Source: JACPVF01 sp964502095 (GTDB lineage Bacteria; Chloroflexota; Anaerolineae; Anaerolineales; Villigracilaceae). From it: 64,000 nucleotides of DNA. The stretch covers positions 1-64,000 of the forward strand of contig CAZCUF010000009.1 of NCBI GenBank assembly GCA_964502095.1. Reading direction: 5' to 3'. Below, one piece after another: positions 16,013 to 24,504 of the stretch. The position numbers were made by a program, and so were the translations under genes. The stretch's first letter is position 1, and each line of letters starts with the position of its first letter. The notes beneath the pieces are model-generated. The model did no database searches. It was not told the DNA's origin and was given only the letters and a program-made list of their open reading frames with translations.

Positions 16013-17164
16013 CTATAAATATTCCTTCAACTGCGCCGCCCGCCGCGGATGACGCAGACGCCGCAGTGCGCGTCCTTCGATCTGGCGGATGCGTTCGCGC
16101 GTCAGTCCGAATTTTTGACCCACTTCCTCCAGCGTGTATGGATTCCCGTCATCGAGCCCGAAGCGCAGGCGCAAGATGCGCGCCTCGCGCGGCGAGAGCG
16201 AGGTGAGCACCTCTTCAAGTTTATCCTTCAGCATGGATTGATAAGCGCTCTGCAATGGGGTGGGGCTGAATTCATCTTCGATAAAGTGACCCAACTCCGA
16301 TTCTTCATCGTCGCCGACGGGCGATTCAAGCGAAAGCGGCAACCAGGAGACCTTCATGATCCACTGCACTTTGCGGACGGGGAGCGCGGCTTTTTTTGCC
16401 AATTCCTCAATGGTGGGCTGGCGGCCAAGTTTTTGTTCGAGGGCGTGCGTGGTTTTGTAAAGTTGACGGATGCGGTCGATCATATGAACCGGTACGCGGA
16501 TCGTGCGCGCCTGATCGGCAATGGCGCGTGTGATCGTCTGCCGTATCCACCAGGTGGCGTAAGTGGAGAAGCGAAAGCCGCGGTGGTAATCGTATTTTTC
16601 CACGGCTTTCATCAGGCCGAGGTTGCCCTCCTGAATCAGGTCCAGGAAAGGAACGCCATGCGCCATATATCGTTTGGCGACGCTGACGACGAGGCGCGTA
16701 TTGGCTTTGATCAAATGTTCGCGGGCGAGGATGCCGTCCTGGATGATCGGTTCGAGTTTGCGCCGCGCCGCGGCGTTGTTCCGTCCGCTCAGGCGCATGC
16801 ATTTCTTTTTGGCGGCGCGGCCTTTTTCGATGCGGATGGCGATCTCCAATTCTTCGTCAACGGAGAGGAGCGGCACGCGCGACATTTCTTTCAGATAGAG
16901 GCCGGTTGTGTCGTCGCTGGCAAGGGAATCGCCCGGGATAAGATCAATTTCGAAGAGGGAGGAATCGCTTAGAGCGGAGTCTGATGCGAGTTCTTCATCC
17001 AGTACATCCACGCCGCGATGGCGGAGCGCGGTCAGGATTACGTGCAGGCTTTCCCGGTCGCCGTCCGGGACGGCCTGCATCAAATCGTCGGTGGTTAGAA
17101 AGCCCTGGACTCCGGCTTTTTCCATCAGTAAATTGAGGGCGGTTTGCTGACCTTTACGTGTCAC
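16013..17164 (-). CDS. rpoD: Principal RNA polymerase sigma factor (RpoD/SigA family)
   Basis: About 383 residues. Region 1.2 (GLYLKEMSRVPLLSVDEELE), region 2 (NTRLVVSVAKRYMAHG, FLDLIQEGNLGLMKAVEKYD, FRFSTYATWWIRQTITRAIA), region 3 (RTIRVPVHMIDRI) and region 4.2 with its helix-turn-helix (TLEEVGQKFGLTRERIRQIE) are all present. A short region 1.1-like segment lies at the N-terminus. I chose the GTG at 17164 (preceded by AAAGGATGG), since the longer frame to 17242 runs into yceD. It follows yceD with a small overlap region, driven by the promoter at 17746-17774. Confidence 0.95.
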   Translation of the reverse strand: MTRKGQQTALNLLMEKAGVQGFLTTDDLMQAVPDGDRESLHVILTALRHRGVDVLDEELASDSALSDSSLFEIDLIPGDSLASDDTTGLYLKEMSRVPLLSVDEELEIAIRIEKGRAAKKKCMRLSGRNNAAARRKLEPIIQDGILAREHLIKANTRLVVSVAKRYMAHGVPFLDLIQEGNLGLMKAVEKYDYHRGFRFSTYATWWIRQTITRAIADQARTIRVPVHMIDRIRQLYKTTHALEQKLGRQPTIEELAKKAALPVRKVQWIMKVSWLPLSLESPVGDDEESELGHFIEDEFSPTPLQSAYQSMLKDKLEEVLTSLSPREARILRLRFGLDDGNPYTLEEVGQKFGLTRERIRQIEGRALRRLRHPRRAAQLKEYL

Positions 17165-17181
17165 GCTTCCATCCTTTTGGA

Positions 17182-17688
17182 TTAGAGCAGATTTTTCAAA
17201 ACCGCGAACGGAGAGTCGTCCTGCTGTGGATGATGACCGCAATCTCTTTCATTTAAGTTTTCGCCGCATACCGGGCAGAGGCCTTTGCAATCCGGCTGGC
17301 AGAGCGGCTTGATGGGAATTTCGAGCAGTGCGTATTCGCGCAAGATGGATTCCAAATCCAGTTGGGCATCTTCGGGCACGTATAATCCCGAGTCTGTAAC
17401 GGAGCGTTTATTGAATGCGTAGAGTTCGGTGAAAGACCAGTGCAAAGGGAAGTTGAAATCGGTCAGACAGCGCACACATTCCAGCATGGCCCGGCCTTCG
17501 AACTCGCTCTGCACGATCAATCCCTGCGGTGTGCGGCCAATATTGACCGTGCCATGCACGCCGCGCAAGTCCAGATCTTCGCCGAGTTGAACATGTGCAT
17601 ACTCGAAGGGAAAATCGTGTTTATAGCCAACTTCTTCGTTGACAATAAACCCAACATTGATGAGGAAAGGTTTGCGGGGAAGGGTCAC
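17182..17688 (-). CDS. YceD/DUF177 family protein
   Basis: 168 residues from a GTG start. The DUF177 signature is visible: ECVRCLTDFNFPLHW in the middle and an acidic stretch before the Cys-rich tail (CQPDCKGLCPVCGENLNERDCGHH), which may bind zinc. In many bacteria this gene precedes rpmF (L32) and is linked to 23S rRNA accumulation. Here no L32 gene follows; the sigma factor does instead. Confidence 0.88.
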   Translation of the reverse strand: MTLPRKPFLINVGFIVNEEVGYKHDFPFEYAHVQLGEDLDLRGVHGTVNIGRTPQGLIVQSEFEGRAMLECVRCLTDFNFPLHWSFTELYAFNKRSVTDSGLYVPEDAQLDLESILREYALLEIPIKPLCQPDCKGLCPVCGENLNERDCGHHPQQDDSPFAVLKNLL

Positions 17689-17729
17689 GGCGACCGCTAA
17701 AGGGGAGTGGATTCAGGCTTTCGTATAAG

Positions 17730-17758
17730 AAAAACCCGTGCGCACATTGTAGCACGGG
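17730..17758 (-). terminator. Intrinsic terminator after the polyprenyl synthase gene
   Basis: CCCGTGC (17758-17752), 10-base loop, GCACGGG (17741-17735), then TTTTTCTTAT on the minus strand. It ends the upstream operon while sharing bases with the downstream promoter. Confidence 0.75.
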
Positions 17759-17774
17759 AGATTCGCATCGTCAA
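17746..17774 (-). promoter_or_regulatory. Promoter of the yceD-sigma factor operon, inside a terminator hairpin
   Basis: Minus strand TTGACG (17774-17769), 17-base spacer, TACAAT (17751-17746). The -10 box lies in the loop of the hairpin listed at 17730-17758. Confidence 0.65.
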
Positions 17775-17805
17775 GCAGGTTGCGCGTAGCCACGAGAGTT
17801 AGCGC

Positions 17806-18771
17806 TTAGTTTCGTCTATCTACAATGTATTTGGCCAGGTTTTCGAGAGCGGAGCGCTCGGCGCCGACCGGTAAAGGTTCAAGCCGTGTCAGGGCGCGAT
17901 CTATAAATTGTGCAGCTTCCTGCATTGACTTTTGCGGCGCGTCGCTTCGGCGGATGTTTCCGATCAGGCGCGTCATGTTTTCGGCTACGCTCCAGCCGCC
18001 CTGTGGCAATGAGAGAACGTCCGCATTGTCCGGGTTGGCTTCTGCATAGTAAATCGCGGGCAGAGTGACGAGGCCGTTCAGCAGGTCCGAGCCGAGCGGC
18101 TTGCCCACTGAGGATTCATCTCCGGTGAAATCCAGAATATCGTCCACGATCTGAAAGGCCATGCCGATCTGATAGCCGAAATCGCGCATCGCTTCGATGA
18201 TATCTTCGTCATCGGTGCTGACCATGGCCGCGGCACGCGAGGTCATTTCGAAGAGCGAAGCGGTTTTGGCGTAAATGCGTTTGCAATAATTTTCGCGGCT
18301 GATCACTCCGCGGCTGGCAAACATCTGAGTCAATTCGCCGTTGACGATGATCGCCAGTGTTTCTGCGAATAATTTCATTAAAGGTAGGTTTTCCACTTCG
18401 GCGGCCAGCTTGGCGGCGCGCGCAAAGAGGAAATCGCCGGTCAGTACTGTGGCAGGCGGCGACCAACGCGCATTTAACGTGGGCAGGCCGCGGCGGAGCA
18501 ATGAACCGTCGATCAAGTCATCGTGCACCAGTGTGGCCGTGTGAAGTAATTCCACGGCCGCGCCGAGCGAAACGAGACGGTCTTCATCGCCCCCCAACAT
18601 GTTCCCAATCAACAGGCCGAGCGTGGGACGAACGCGCTTGCCTCCCGAGGAAAGCAAATGGTCGAGCGCGGCCCGCAAATCGGCATGGCTGTCGCTGGCC
18701 TGCGCGCGCATCCGCTCTTCGACGAATCGGATTTGTTCCTGAACAGGTGTAAAAAATGATACCGAGCTCAA
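17806..18771 (-). CDS. Polyprenyl diphosphate synthase
   Basis: About 321 residues of the trans-isoprenyl synthase family, which builds the C35-C50 prenyl chain of quinones or a polyprenyl carrier. First Asp-rich motif HDDLIDGS, second QIVDDILDFTGD; GGKRVRPTLGLL binds the allylic/IPP substrate. The longest frame starts at 18825, but a TTG at 18771 preceded by GGTGAG just after the tatD stop fits the family start better. Chain length cannot be read. It is tightly linked behind tatD. Confidence 0.92.
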   Translation of the reverse strand: MSSVSFFTPVQEQIRFVEERMRAQASDSHADLRAALDHLLSSGGKRVRPTLGLLIGNMLGGDEDRLVSLGAAVELLHTATLVHDDLIDGSLLRRGLPTLNARWSPPATVLTGDFLFARAAKLAAEVENLPLMKLFAETLAIIVNGELTQMFASRGVISRENYCKRIYAKTASLFEMTSRAAAMVSTDDEDIIEAMRDFGYQIGMAFQIVDDILDFTGDESSVGKPLGSDLLNGLVTLPAIYYAEANPDNADVLSLPQGGWSVAENMTRLIGNIRRSDAPQKSMQEAAQFIDRALTRLEPLPVGAERSALENLAKYIVDRRN

Positions 18772-18778
18772 ATTGATC

Positions 18779-19675
18779 TCACCAGGCGAAGAGCCGCGCC
18801 GCGTTCGCGCTCGTAACGGCGGCAACCTCTTCGGGGCGTTTGGAATGGATTTCTGCTATTTTATCAGCAATGTGACCGACAAAGGCAGGTTCATTGCGTT
18901 TTCCGCGGTGAGGCGCCGGCGCGAGAAAGGGCGCGTCGGTTTCGATCAGCAGGTGATCGAGGGGCAGGGCCGCGAAGGTTTCCCGTTTTCGGGCCGCGTT
19001 CTTGAATGTGATCGGGCCGGTCACGCCGATATAAAAATTGAGGGCGATGCCACGCTCGGCAGTTTCACGCGATCCCGCGAAAGAGTGCAGTACCCCCGGT
19101 CGTTCTGCCAGCGGACTCTTTGTGCGCCTCAGCCTGCCAGCCCATGCCTCCAGAATTTCCATCAAGTCCGACGCGCATGCGCCATGCTCGGCATCGTCCT
19201 TCTCGCGCAGGTGGATAATGACCGGCAACGAACATGCCTCAGCCAGTTCAAGTTGTTCTTTCAAGATGGATTTCTGTAGATCAGGCGGCGCGGCGTCCCA
19301 GTAATAATCGAGACCAATCTCACCGATGGCGACGACCTTTTTGTTTTTGTCGGTTAGCGCGTCGTCCAAATGCGCGCTATTCGAGAAGACGATTCTGCGC
19401 AACTCCTTTTCTGTTGCTTCGGTCCATGTGCGCGCCTCGGTGGGATGCACTCCCACTCCCGCGTACAGCATGGGATGCGAATCGGCCAATTGAACGGCGG
19501 CCCGGCTCGAGTTCAGTGTGAGCGATGGGATCAGGATGCGCGTCAGGCCCGCGTCGATCGCGCGTTGAATTACCGCGGCGCGGTCTTCGTCGAACTTATT
19601 GAAATCCAGATGACAGTGAGTATCGGTCAGTTGCGTATGCCGCGTAACTGCCGCTCGATGATCAGCGTCCGACAC
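18779..19675 (-). CDS. tatD: TatD-family metal-dependent hydrolase (DNase)
   Basis: 298 residues, from a GTG immediately adjacent to the phosphomutase stop. Metal ligands: TDTHCHLDF at about 17-25, VGVHPTEA, AIGEIGLDYYW, VIIHLREKD, and LLIETDAPFLAP near the C-terminus. The length is slightly above the usual 260. The family includes 3'-5' DNases. No link to Tat secretion is implied by the name. Confidence 0.93.
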   Translation of the reverse strand: MSDADHRAAVTRHTQLTDTHCHLDFNKFDEDRAAVIQRAIDAGLTRILIPSLTLNSSRAAVQLADSHPMLYAGVGVHPTEARTWTEATEKELRRIVFSNSAHLDDALTDKNKKVVAIGEIGLDYYWDAAPPDLQKSILKEQLELAEACSLPVIIHLREKDDAEHGACASDLMEILEAWAGRLRRTKSPLAERPGVLHSFAGSRETAERGIALNFYIGVTGPITFKNAARKRETFAALPLDHLLIETDAPFLAPAPHRGKRNEPAFVGHIADKIAEIHSKRPEEVAAVTSANAARLFAW

Positions 19676-21106
19676 TTAACTGAGACCGGCAATCTTTAAA
19701 CCGTCTTGCAGAATGGCCTGCACTTTATCGCCGTGGCGCGTTTCGCAGTAGACGCGCATGATCGGTTCGGTGCCGCTGAAACGGATCAACATCCAGCCGC
19801 CATCTTCGAGTTTGAATTGAAAACCGTCAATCGTGACGAGACCGGTCACTTTCAATCCGCCGATAGTGGCGGGTTTGGCGTCTAAAATCTTCTTTTCGCG
19901 TGCGGCGCGGTCGCCGGTGAATGGTTTGTCGATGCGGTCATAGAAATATTCGCCGCCCACTTTATCGAACAGCATTTTGAGCAGTCCGGTGGGTTTCTTG
20001 CCTGTCTTGATCATCATGTCGAGAATGTATAGGCCGGCCAGGATTCCGTCGCGTTCCGGCACATTGCCGCGGAACGCGTATCCGCCGCTTTCTTCGCCGC
20101 CGATCAGGGCATTGGTCTCGGTCATCATCGGCGCAACGTATTTAAAGCCGACGCCTGTTTCGTGGACGGGTACATTGTAAATTTCACCGAGTTTGTTGAG
20201 CATGGTGGTGGTCGAAAGCGTCTTGACGATATCGCCGCGCAAACCGCGGATTTCAAGCAGGTAATAGGCCAGTAATCCGTACACGCGCAGTTGGTTGATG
20301 AACTGTCCGTTCTCGTCGCCGATGCCACAGCGGTCGGCGTCGCCGTCGGTGATAAGCAGAACATCGGCTTTGTTATCGACTGTGGCTTTCAAGCCAACGT
20401 CAACGTTCGGCGGAATCGGTTCGGGGCGCTTCATTTCGGGAAACGATGGATTGCGCACATTGTGGATTTCGATCACTTTCGTCCTGCCGCCTGCCAGCAG
20501 GCGTTCGAACCAGCCTGCGCCGTTGCCCCACATCGAGTCGACCATCACGGTCAGGCCCGCGTCTTTGATGGGTTGCAGGTCGATCAAACCGTCGCGCGTG
20601 AGATGCTCGATGTACGGCGTGGCCGCGTCGAATTTGACGATCTCGCCGGCGGCTTCAGCTTCGGAATATTTCTTGCGTTTGACGGCTTCGACCGTATCGG
20701 GAATCGAAGCCTCGATCTGTTTCAGTCCATCCGGGTCGATTGCGCCGCCTGTCTCGTTGCGCACCTTGAAACCATTATCGGTCGGCGGGTTGTGCGAAGC
20801 GGTGATGTTGACCGCGCCGGCGGCTTTTTTATCCACTACGGCATAAGCGATCACCGGCGTTGGCGTCGCGCCGTCGGTGAGATAAACTTTAAATCCGTTG
20901 CCAGCCAGCACTTCAGCGACCGCCGCCGCGAAGAATTCGCTGTCGAAGCGTTTGTCGTGGCCCACCACGATCCATTTTCCTTTGTGGCCCTGCGAGAGCA
21001 TGTACGACGCAAAACCCTGCGCGGCCCGGCGCACGTTATCGAACGTATAATCTTCGGCGATCACGCCGCGCCAGCCGTCCGTTCCAAAAGTTATTTTATA
21101 AGCCAT
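19676..21106 (-). CDS. Phosphoglucomutase/phosphomannomutase family
   Basis: 476 residues of the alpha-D-phosphohexomutase superfamily. Active-site phosphoserine loop TASHNPPTDNG, metal loop DGDADR, sugar-binding loop GGEESGGYAFRGN and phosphate-binding RFSGTEP near the C-terminus are all present. It interconverts hexose 1- and 6-phosphates, feeding glycogen or cell-envelope sugar nucleotides. A GAGGAGG ribosome site precedes the ATG. It is divergent from the cysteine desulfurase gene. Glucose versus mannose specificity is not resolved. Confidence 0.93.
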   Translation of the reverse strand: MAYKITFGTDGWRGVIAEDYTFDNVRRAAQGFASYMLSQGHKGKWIVVGHDKRFDSEFFAAAVAEVLAGNGFKVYLTDGATPTPVIAYAVVDKKAAGAVNITASHNPPTDNGFKVRNETGGAIDPDGLKQIEASIPDTVEAVKRKKYSEAEAAGEIVKFDAATPYIEHLTRDGLIDLQPIKDAGLTVMVDSMWGNGAGWFERLLAGGRTKVIEIHNVRNPSFPEMKRPEPIPPNVDVGLKATVDNKADVLLITDGDADRCGIGDENGQFINQLRVYGLLAYYLLEIRGLRGDIVKTLSTTTMLNKLGEIYNVPVHETGVGFKYVAPMMTETNALIGGEESGGYAFRGNVPERDGILAGLYILDMMIKTGKKPTGLLKMLFDKVGGEYFYDRIDKPFTGDRAAREKKILDAKPATIGGLKVTGLVTIDGFQFKLEDGGWMLIRFSGTEPIMRVYCETRHGDKVQAILQDGLKIAGLS

Positions 21107-21167
21107 GAAAGGCCTCCTCGAAATTTAAGACTTTTTGATTATATCAGCGACCAAAAGCAGGACGCAG

Positions 21168-21173
21168 TATAAT
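21168..21173 (+). promoter_or_regulatory. -10 element (TATAAT) of the cysteine desulfurase gene
   Basis: TATAAT ends 13 bases before the ATG at 21187. No Shine-Dalgarno is seen, so the leader would be about 6 bases. Confidence 0.5.
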
Positions 21174-21186
21174 CCCCAAATCTAAC

Positions 21187-22347
21187 ATGAACGATATGAT
21201 TTACCTCGATTATGCCGCCACCACGCCCGTGCATCCGCGCGTGCTCGAAGCGATGCGGCCCTACTTCAGCGATTCTTTCGGGAACCCTTCGTCCGTTCAC
21301 CGTTATGGGCAGAAAGCGGAAGCCGCTTTGGAGTCCGCGCGCGAGATGGCCGCCTCGGTGTTGAATTGCCGTCCCGATGAGATCGTGTTCACTTCCTGCG
21401 GTTCCGAATCGGACAATCTCGCTTTGCGCGGCGCGATGCTGGCCGGGCGCAAAAAGAATCGCACCTGGTTATTGACCTCGCGCGTGGAACATCACGCGGT
21501 CAGTAAAACTGCCGAACAACTGGAGCGCGAATATGGCTTTCGACTGGAATGGCTGTCGGTGGACTCCAACGGTACGGTCACGGTGGATGCGGTGCAAAGC
21601 GCGGTTTGTGACGCGACCGCGCTGGTTTCCGTGATGTTCGCCAACAATGAGATCGGCACGATCAACCCCATCGCTGAGATCGCGGCAGTGTGCCGCGCGA
21701 ACGGAATTCTTTTCCATACCGATGCAGTGCAGGCGGGGGCTTATTTGGATGTGGACGTTCAAAAGCTCGGCGTGGACATGCTTTCGCTCGGCGCGCACAA
21801 ATTGTACGGGCCGAAGGGCATCGGCGCGCTGTATGTCCGTAAGGGCACCGGGTTGATTCCCTCGCAAACCGGCGGCGGACAGGAGAACCATCTGCGCGCA
21901 GGCACGCAAAATGTGCCGTTGATCGTCGGCTTCGCGGAGGCGCTTCTGTTGACTGCCGAGGAACGCGCGGAACGCGTTGCACACGTCCAACCCCTGCGCG
22001 ACCGCATCATCGGCGCGGTGCTTGAGTCGATTCATGATGCAAAGCTCACGGGTCATCCTGAACATCGCCTGCCGAATCATGCTTCGTTTGTCTTCAAAGA
22101 TGTAGATGGCAACCTGCTCCTGCAATTGCTCGACTCGGCTGGCTTCGCCTGCTCATCGGGTTCGGCCTGTAAAACGGGAAACCCGGAACCGAGTGAAGTC
22201 GTTACATCGCTGGGCCTCGCGCGCGAATGGGCTTTAGGTTCACTGCGCATTACGTTGGGCAAGGGTACGACACTCGCAGAGGTCGATTCCTTTTTGAGCG
22301 TTTTACCGTCTTTGGTCGAGAAGGCGCGGGGTTTGAACCGGGGATGA
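21187..22347 (+). CDS. Cysteine desulfurase (IscS/NifS)
   Basis: 386 residues, PLP-dependent fold type I. YLDYAATTPVHP starts the protein, the PLP lysine is in SLGAHKLYGPKG, and the sulfur-carrying Cys is in SSGSACKTGNPEPS. It moves sulfur from cysteine to acceptors. The next gene is mnmA, which needs persulfide sulfur, so this enzyme most likely supplies tRNA 2-thiouridine synthesis, and perhaps iron-sulfur clusters. No iscU/sufU is nearby. Confidence 0.95.
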   Translation: MNDMIYLDYAATTPVHPRVLEAMRPYFSDSFGNPSSVHRYGQKAEAALESAREMAASVLNCRPDEIVFTSCGSESDNLALRGAMLAGRKKNRTWLLTSRVEHHAVSKTAEQLEREYGFRLEWLSVDSNGTVTVDAVQSAVCDATALVSVMFANNEIGTINPIAEIAAVCRANGILFHTDAVQAGAYLDVDVQKLGVDMLSLGAHKLYGPKGIGALYVRKGTGLIPSQTGGGQENHLRAGTQNVPLIVGFAEALLLTAEERAERVAHVQPLRDRIIGAVLESIHDAKLTGHPEHRLPNHASFVFKDVDGNLLLQLLDSAGFACSSGSACKTGNPEPSEVVTSLGLAREWALGSLRITLGKGTTLAEVDSFLSVLPSLVEKARGLNRG

Positions 22348-22375
22348 ATACAGAGAAATTATTTCCGGTGAGTGT

Positions 22376-23437
22376 ATGTCGAAAGTCGTAGTAGCCATGT
22401 CCGGCGGCGTGGATTCGTCCGTGGCGGCGGCTTTGCTGAAACAACAGGGCCATGAAGTGACGGGAATGATGCTGCGCTTGTGGTCCGAACCGGGCAGGGA
22501 AGATTCCAACCGCTGTTGTACGCCGGATTCGATGGCGCAAGCCCGGCGCGTAGCCGCTCTGCTGGATATTCCGTTCTACGTGGTGGACGCAAAAGATGTC
22601 TTTCGCAAGACGGTAGTGGAATATTTTTTGGAAGGTTACGCTTCGGGCGGGACCCCGAACCCGTGCCTCGTGTGCAATCGTTCCATCCGCTGGGAGTTTT
22701 TGCTCAATCACGCGCTGGCGCTCGGCGCGGAATTCATGGCGACCGGGCATTATGTGCGGAAGAGGCAGGCTGAGGACGGAACGATAAAGTTGTTGAGAGC
22801 AGTGGACGGGACGAAGGACCAGTCGTATGTGCTGTATGTGTTGAATCAAGATAAGTTACGGCACGCTTTATTCCCAATTGGCGAGTATCCGAAGACGGAG
22901 ATTCGTAAACTGGCGGAATCGTTCGGTTTGCCGACTGCCTCGCGTAAAGACAGCCAGGACCTATGCTTTTTGGCGGGCGAGGATTATCGTAACTTCCTGC
23001 AACGCAACGCGGCAGGGATATTGAAAGCGGGCGAAATTGTGACGCGCACGGGCGAAGTGCTCGGCCGGCATACCGGATTGGCGAACTACACGATTGGTCA
23101 GCGCAAGGGACTGGGCGTAGCCTCGCCTGTGCCGTTATATGTGCTGGGAAAGGATGCTTCGTCCAACGCGCTGATCGTGGGAACGGAAGAGGAGCTTGGC
23201 ACGCGTGAGTTGACCGCGAAAGACGTCAATTGGCCGGGCGGCAGTGCGCCTTCTGCCTCGTTCCGCGCCGAGGTTAAGATTCGCTATACGGCGCGGCCCG
23301 CCTGGGCGCAGGTCACGCCTTTAAACGGCGGACAGGTAAAGGTCGAGTTCGATGCGCCTGTTCGGGATGTAACAGCCGGGCAGGCCGCGGTGTTTTATGT
23401 CGAAGAGGAAGTGATTGGCGGCGGGATCATCGTCTAG
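22376..23437 (+). CDS. mnmA: tRNA-specific 2-thiouridylase MnmA
   Basis: 353 residues. PP-loop AMSGGVDSSVAAALL at the N-terminus adenylates U34. The two catalytic cysteines sit in TPNPCLVCNRSIRW and SQDLCFLAG. A C-terminal OB-like domain follows GQRKGLGVASP. It thiolates U34 of Lys, Glu and Gln tRNAs. It follows the cysteine desulfurase by 28 bases. Confidence 0.97.
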   Translation: MSKVVVAMSGGVDSSVAAALLKQQGHEVTGMMLRLWSEPGREDSNRCCTPDSMAQARRVAALLDIPFYVVDAKDVFRKTVVEYFLEGYASGGTPNPCLVCNRSIRWEFLLNHALALGAEFMATGHYVRKRQAEDGTIKLLRAVDGTKDQSYVLYVLNQDKLRHALFPIGEYPKTEIRKLAESFGLPTASRKDSQDLCFLAGEDYRNFLQRNAAGILKAGEIVTRTGEVLGRHTGLANYTIGQRKGLGVASPVPLYVLGKDASSNALIVGTEEELGTRELTAKDVNWPGGSAPSASFRAEVKIRYTARPAWAQVTPLNGGQVKVEFDAPVRDVTAGQAAVFYVEEEVIGGGIIV

Positions 23438-23440
23438 GCC

Positions 23441-23719
23441 ATGACTATTCCGGCTGTGCTGTTCGGGTTTGTGATCGCCAGTTTGTACGGCGCGCTGTAT
23501 CACCTGATTCGCGGCGGAACCGGTTTGCGCCTGTTGATGTATCTGGCATTGGCTTGGGCGGGATTCGCGGCGGGGCATTTGGCGGGGCTGTGGCGCGGCT
23601 GGACGTTGCTTCCGCTTGGCCCCTTGAATTTGGGCGTGGAAACCATCGGCAGTTTGTTGTTTCTGGGGCTGGGGGATTGGTTGAGCCGCATCAAAGCGAA
23701 TCGGGAAACTAAGGTATAA
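23441..23719 (+). CDS. Small integral membrane protein, unknown
   Basis: 92 residues with three predicted membrane segments (near 3-22, 29-48 and 65-82), starting three bases after mnmA. No family recognised. Gly-rich helices and a basic C-terminus (RIKANRETKV) suggest a cytoplasmic C-terminus. The overlap-like spacing points to co-translation with mnmA. Confidence 0.7.
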   Translation: MTIPAVLFGFVIASLYGALYHLIRGGTGLRLLMYLALAWAGFAAGHLAGLWRGWTLLPLGPLNLGVETIGSLLFLGLGDWLSRIKANRETKV

Positions 23720-23743
23720 TGCGCGCCTGCATTTCGGAGGAAA

Positions 23744-24406
23744 ATGGAAACGATTAAATTGCTGGTTGACCTGTTCCTGCATCTCGACGGTTACATGAGT
23801 CAGGTGATCAGCCAATATGGCGCGTGGACGTACGTGTTGTTGTTCGTAGTGATCTTCATCGAAACGGGTTTCGTGGTAACGCCGTTCCTGCCGGGCGATT
23901 CGCTTCTCTTCGCGGCGGGCACGTTCGCGGCGCTCGGCTCGCTGGATCTGTATCTTCTGCTCGGTCTTCTGATCGTGGCCGCCATCGGCGGCGATACGGT
24001 GAATTACTGGATCGGCCATTATCTCGGCGACCGGGCTTATAACATCAAGTGGATCAAGCGCGAGTACATGGATAAGACGCACGCGTTCTTCGAGAAGCAC
24101 GGCGGCAAGACGATTTTTCTGGCGCGCTTCGTTCCCATCGTGCGCACGTTTGCGCCGTTCGTGGCGGGCGTGGGGCGCATGTCCTACGGTTACTTTATCT
24201 CGTACAATATTTTCGGCGGAATTACCTGGGTGGCGATATTTACGCTGGCGGGATATTTCTTCGGCAATATTCCCTTCATCAAACACAATTTCGAATTCGT
24301 GATCGTCGTCATCATCCTGATCTCTGTCCTGCCGATGCTCTACGAATTTTGGAAATCGCGGCGCGAGCCGAAGTCGAAGTCAAAAATTGAAGCAGAGACG
24401 CCGTAA
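23744..24406 (+). CDS. DedA-family membrane protein
   Basis: 220 residues. Typical DedA/SNARE-associated features: ETGFVVTPFLPGDSLLFAAG near 40-60, GDTVNYWIGHYLGDRAY, and FLARFVPIVRTFAPFVAGVGRMSY. The family is linked to lipid (undecaprenyl phosphate or PE) flipping and membrane homeostasis. GGAGGAAA precedes the start. Its TAA stop lies in the loop of the downstream terminator. Confidence 0.93.
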   Translation: METIKLLVDLFLHLDGYMSQVISQYGAWTYVLLFVVIFIETGFVVTPFLPGDSLLFAAGTFAALGSLDLYLLLGLLIVAAIGGDTVNYWIGHYLGDRAYNIKWIKREYMDKTHAFFEKHGGKTIFLARFVPIVRTFAPFVAGVGRMSYGYFISYNIFGGITWVAIFTLAGYFFGNIPFIKHNFEFVIVVIILISVLPMLYEFWKSRREPKSKSKIEAETP

Positions 24407-24420
24407 GGCGTCTCTTTTTT
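24394..24420 (+). terminator. Intrinsic terminator after dedA
   Basis: AGAGACGCC (24394-24402), loop GTAA, GGCGTCTCT (24407-24415), then TTTTT. The loop contains the dedA stop codon. Confidence 0.9.
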
Positions 24421-24425
24421 ATCGG

Positions 24426-24470
24426 CAGAGATGAACAGCAGTTCTTGGATCGTTTTGCTGTTCATCTCTG
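24426..24470. repeat. Perfect 15-base inverted repeat between convergent genes
   Basis: 15 bases at 24426-24440 are the exact reverse complement of 24456-24470, with a 15-base loop. No T-run follows on either strand, so it is not a classical terminator. It could be an RNA-stabilising hairpin or a mobile palindromic element. Confidence 0.7.
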
Positions 24471-24504
24471 GTTGGATGCTTCTCAGATATATCTGGTCAC
24501 GGCA

